Shown here piece after piece: positions 13,600-14,729 of a stretch of DNA of 14,729 nt. A program made the translations under genes and the position numbers. Below the pieces are notes generated by a model. It was not told the DNA's origin. It saw only the letters and a program-made list of their open reading frames with translations, and made no database searches. Origin of the DNA: Anaerolineaceae bacterium (GTDB taxonomy: Bacteria > Chloroflexota > Anaerolineae > Anaerolineales > Villigracilaceae); NCBI GenBank assembly GCA_009885445.1, contig VFKQ01000402.1:1-14729 (forward strand). The letters run 5' to 3'. Position 1 is the first letter of the stretch. Every line of letters starts with the position of its first letter.

Positions 13600-13842
13600 T
13601 TATTCTGATTCTATTTCGATATCTTCCGCGTCACCGAAATCATCCATTAATTTACGTGCGGCAGACAGGTTGGTATTTGCGACCCACACTTCGCCGGGCG
13701 CAATGCCAGGCGCCCACAGTTGACCAGCGGCGTCCATGATGATCTGTGCGCTGATGCCGTTGGCTTCGAGATAACTCTTGACCATGTCGGCTTCCATGCG
13801 TCCGAATACGTCCGTTAGTTTGACCCAGTTTAGTTTGTCCAT
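13600..13842 (-). CDS. DUF2007-type small protein (putative signal transducing protein)
   Basis: This 80-residue soluble protein has WVKLTDVFGRMEADMVKSYL (6-25) followed by EANGISAQIIMD (26-37), then GEVWVANTNLSAARKLMDDF (50-69) and an acidic tail. This is the beta-alpha-beta pattern of DUF2007: a strand, a helix over which the chain 'moves' between paralogous partners, and a VW/V-strand followed by a helix. The molecular role of the family is not settled; the 'signal transducing' name is historical. It is a single gene with its own promoter (TATAAT 6 nt before the ATG), predicting a leaderless mRNA, and it has no Shine-Dalgarno, which agrees. It lies between a dehydrogenase and an Fe-S assembly gene without clear coupling to either. 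Confidence 0.75.
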   Translation of the reverse strand: MDKLNWVKLTDVFGRMEADMVKSYLEANGISAQIIMDAAGQLWAPGIAPGEVWVANTNLSAARKLMDDFGDAEDIEIESE

Positions 13843-13848
13843 GCGGAC

Positions 13849-13877
13849 ATTATATGCTTAAACGAACCTCCCGCCAA
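13849..13877 (-). promoter_or_regulatory. Promoter of the DUF2007 gene, predicting a leaderless transcript
   Basis: On the minus strand TTGGCG (13877-13872, four of six) and TATAAT (13854-13849, perfect) are 17 nt apart. The expected start point, 7 nt after the -10, is the A of the ATG at 13842. The -35 lies in one arm of the terminator hairpin of the preceding gene. Confidence 0.6.
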
Positions 13878-13896
13878 AATAAAATGGCGGGAGGTT
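13865..13896 (-). terminator. Terminator hairpin of the DUF59 gene
   Basis: AACCTCCCGCCA (13865-13876) pairs perfectly with TGGCGGGAGGTT (13885-13896) around an 8-nt A/T loop. On the minus strand it follows the DUF59 stop by about 27 nt, and its distal side is followed by CGTTTAA, a weak T tract. On the plus strand it is followed by TTGAAAAAATTG, also imperfect. Confidence 0.7.
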
Positions 13897-13923
13897 TTGA
13901 AAAAATTGTAAATTTTGCGCGCG

Positions 13924-14289
13924 TTACGTGTACATGCCCCAGTCCATTGCGGACGGGTCTTCCATCAGGGAGAAATCCCACATGTCCATGCCCATTTCGA
14001 TATTCACGGGCATGTCCAAACCTTCCATGGCTTTGGCTTTGGTCATCTCGATCATGGCCGGGCCGTAGGGACAAAATGGCGTGGTCAGAATCATCTTGAC
14101 GCGGCCCATGTCGTTTTCGATTTCCACGTTGCGAATCAGGCCGAGCTGGATGATGTTCAGCCCGATTTCGGGGTCGATCACCTCGGAGAGCGCCGCGCGG
14201 ACTTTCTCAACGCGCTCGGGGTGGGTGGAGTGAAGCGTCCACTCGATTTGTTTGATTTCGGTGTCTGGTTTGGTTTCTGTGTCTGTCAT
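13924..14289 (-). CDS. DUF59/MIP18-family iron-sulfur assembly protein (SufT/PaaD-like)
   Basis: This 121-residue cytosolic protein belongs to the family involved in maturation of Fe-S proteins (SufT, MIP18, PaaD). The core is HPERVEKVRAALSEVIDPEI (23-42), then GLNIIQLGLIRNVEI (43-57), VKMILTTPFCP (64-74) and PAMIEMTKAKAM (77-88). DPEIG and the single conserved Cys73 in TPFCP are the family landmarks. A Met-rich tail (99-121, six Met with MWDFSLMED) follows and looks like the C-terminal tail seen in some SufT-type homologues. The start has GAGG about 9 nt upstream. It lies 36 nt after a SufR-like regulator gene on the same strand, so they are probably co-transcribed, and it ends at a hairpin. 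No other suf gene is inside the window. Confidence 0.85.
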   Translation of the reverse strand: MTDTETKPDTEIKQIEWTLHSTHPERVEKVRAALSEVIDPEIGLNIIQLGLIRNVEIENDMGRVKMILTTPFCPYGPAMIEMTKAKAMEGLDMPVNIEMGMDMWDFSLMEDPSAMDWGMYT

Positions 14290-14325
14290 TTGTTGAACCT
14301 CAATATTTTGGGTTTATTTTTTGTT

Positions 14326-14729
14326 TTACTTCGGTTGTACCAGATACGTGCAATGCGCCGCGCCGTCTAAAATGCACTGGACTTTATTGGCAGGCACAGC
14401 CAGCATCTTGGAGATCAGAGTCTGGTCCACGGTGCAGACCTCGGGGTGACTCTGTCCAATTTGCAAATATGGACAGGAAATCTCGTGAATGCGGTAGCCG
14501 TCGGGCGATTTTTCCCATTCGACGGTGAAGCCTTCCTCGCCGAGCAATTCTTTCACGGTGTCGAGGCGCTCCTCCATCGTCATGCCTTTGAGTTGCTCCG
14601 TGTAGTCCGCGGCCAAGTTCTCGCCGACCTGTGCAAAGAGTTGACTCACAGCCATCTGCGGCATGGACTCTTTCATTTGCGCAAGCAGGCGCGAGGTCAG
14701 GCGCAGGTAACCGGTGGGGAAGCGCTCCA
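14326..14729 (-). CDS. SufR-like (ArsR/COG2345-type) regulator, C-terminal part, cut by window edge
   Basis: The frame is open to the window edge and begins ERFPTGYLRLTSRLLAQ before the first Met at 14676, so the gene starts outside and its helix-turn-helix part is missing. What remains is the sensor half: GENLAADYTEQLKGMTMEER, LLGEEGFTVEWEKSPDGYRI, then a cysteine site. The cysteines read CPY, 12 residues, C, 19 residues, C, 7 residues, C; the first, second and fourth give C-x12-C-x27-C, the spacing I recall for the cluster ligands of mycobacterial SufR. It would sense Fe-S status and repress the suf genes when loaded. The DUF59 gene 36 nt downstream supports the assignment. A related COG2345 regulator of another pathway is the main alternative. 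Confidence 0.75.
   Translation of the reverse strand, partial: ERFPTGYLRLTSRLLAQMKESMPQMAVSQLFAQVGENLAADYTEQLKGMTMEERLDTVKELLGEEGFTVEWEKSPDGYRIHEISCPYLQIGQSHPEVCTVDQTLISKMLAVPANKVQCILDGAAHCTYLVQPK

Noticed and set aside
14294..14304. TTGA-N3-TCAA dyad between the SufR-like and DUF59 genes as an operator
   Set aside because: The half-sites are only 4 bp and overlap the Shine-Dalgarno region within a probable operon; too weak to claim.

Overview
The window most resembles a chromosomal piece of an uncultured Gram-type-ambiguous heterotroph, most likely Chloroflexota (Anaerolineae-like). This is inference from gene styles: a PotD-like lipoprotein with a Gly-rich stretch after the lipobox, GT39/GT2 cassettes, DUF2007, a SufR-like regulator beside a DUF59 protein, and many short dispersed palindromes between and even inside genes. 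No tRNA, rRNA, CRISPR array, transposase or phage gene is visible.

Layout. (1) 1-281, minus: 5' part of a zinc-type MDR alcohol dehydrogenase/quinone oxidoreductase, cut by the window edge; its reading frame runs through a 13-bp-arm palindromic repeat, and an 8-bp tandem repeat abuts its TTG start. (2) 282-517: non-coding, built from the tandem repeat and several small hairpins. (3) 6097 to 518, minus: a probable operon of acyl-CoA dehydrogenase, a long GT39/PMT-type membrane glycosyltransferase, a GT2 polyprenyl-phosphate glycosyltransferase and a SAM methyltransferase, with junctions of 22 nt, 9 nt and a 4-nt overlap. The last three look like a lipid-linked sugar transfer cassette.

(4) 6098-6372: divergent promoter region. 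The plus-strand promoter (near-consensus, with a dyad over its -35) drives potD-potA-potB-potC, a polyamine-type ABC importer. The binding-protein gene is separated from the ATPase gene by a perfect 13-bp hairpin, a usual device for making more binding protein than membrane components. A CPBP-type intramembrane protease homologue and a GNAT acetyltransferase (8-nt overlap) follow on the same strand. (5) 11429-11627: a degenerate nested hairpin element of about 95 bp, then comEA (membrane anchor, SLBB, helix-hairpin-helix), ending at a strong bidirectional terminator.

(6) 12360-14729, minus: a second, distinct acyl-CoA dehydrogenase; a DUF2007 protein whose promoter predicts a leaderless mRNA; a DUF59/MIP18 (SufT-like) Fe-S assembly protein; and, cut by the window edge, the C-terminal part of a SufR-like regulator with a Cys pattern fitting an Fe-S cluster site. 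The last two suggest that an Fe-S assembly (SUF) locus starts or continues beyond the right edge.

I see no convincing undescribed multi-gene system. The most unusual content is the dense set of small palindromes (some with covarying arms) that reach into coding sequence and supply start-proximal sequence, a stop codon and terminators.
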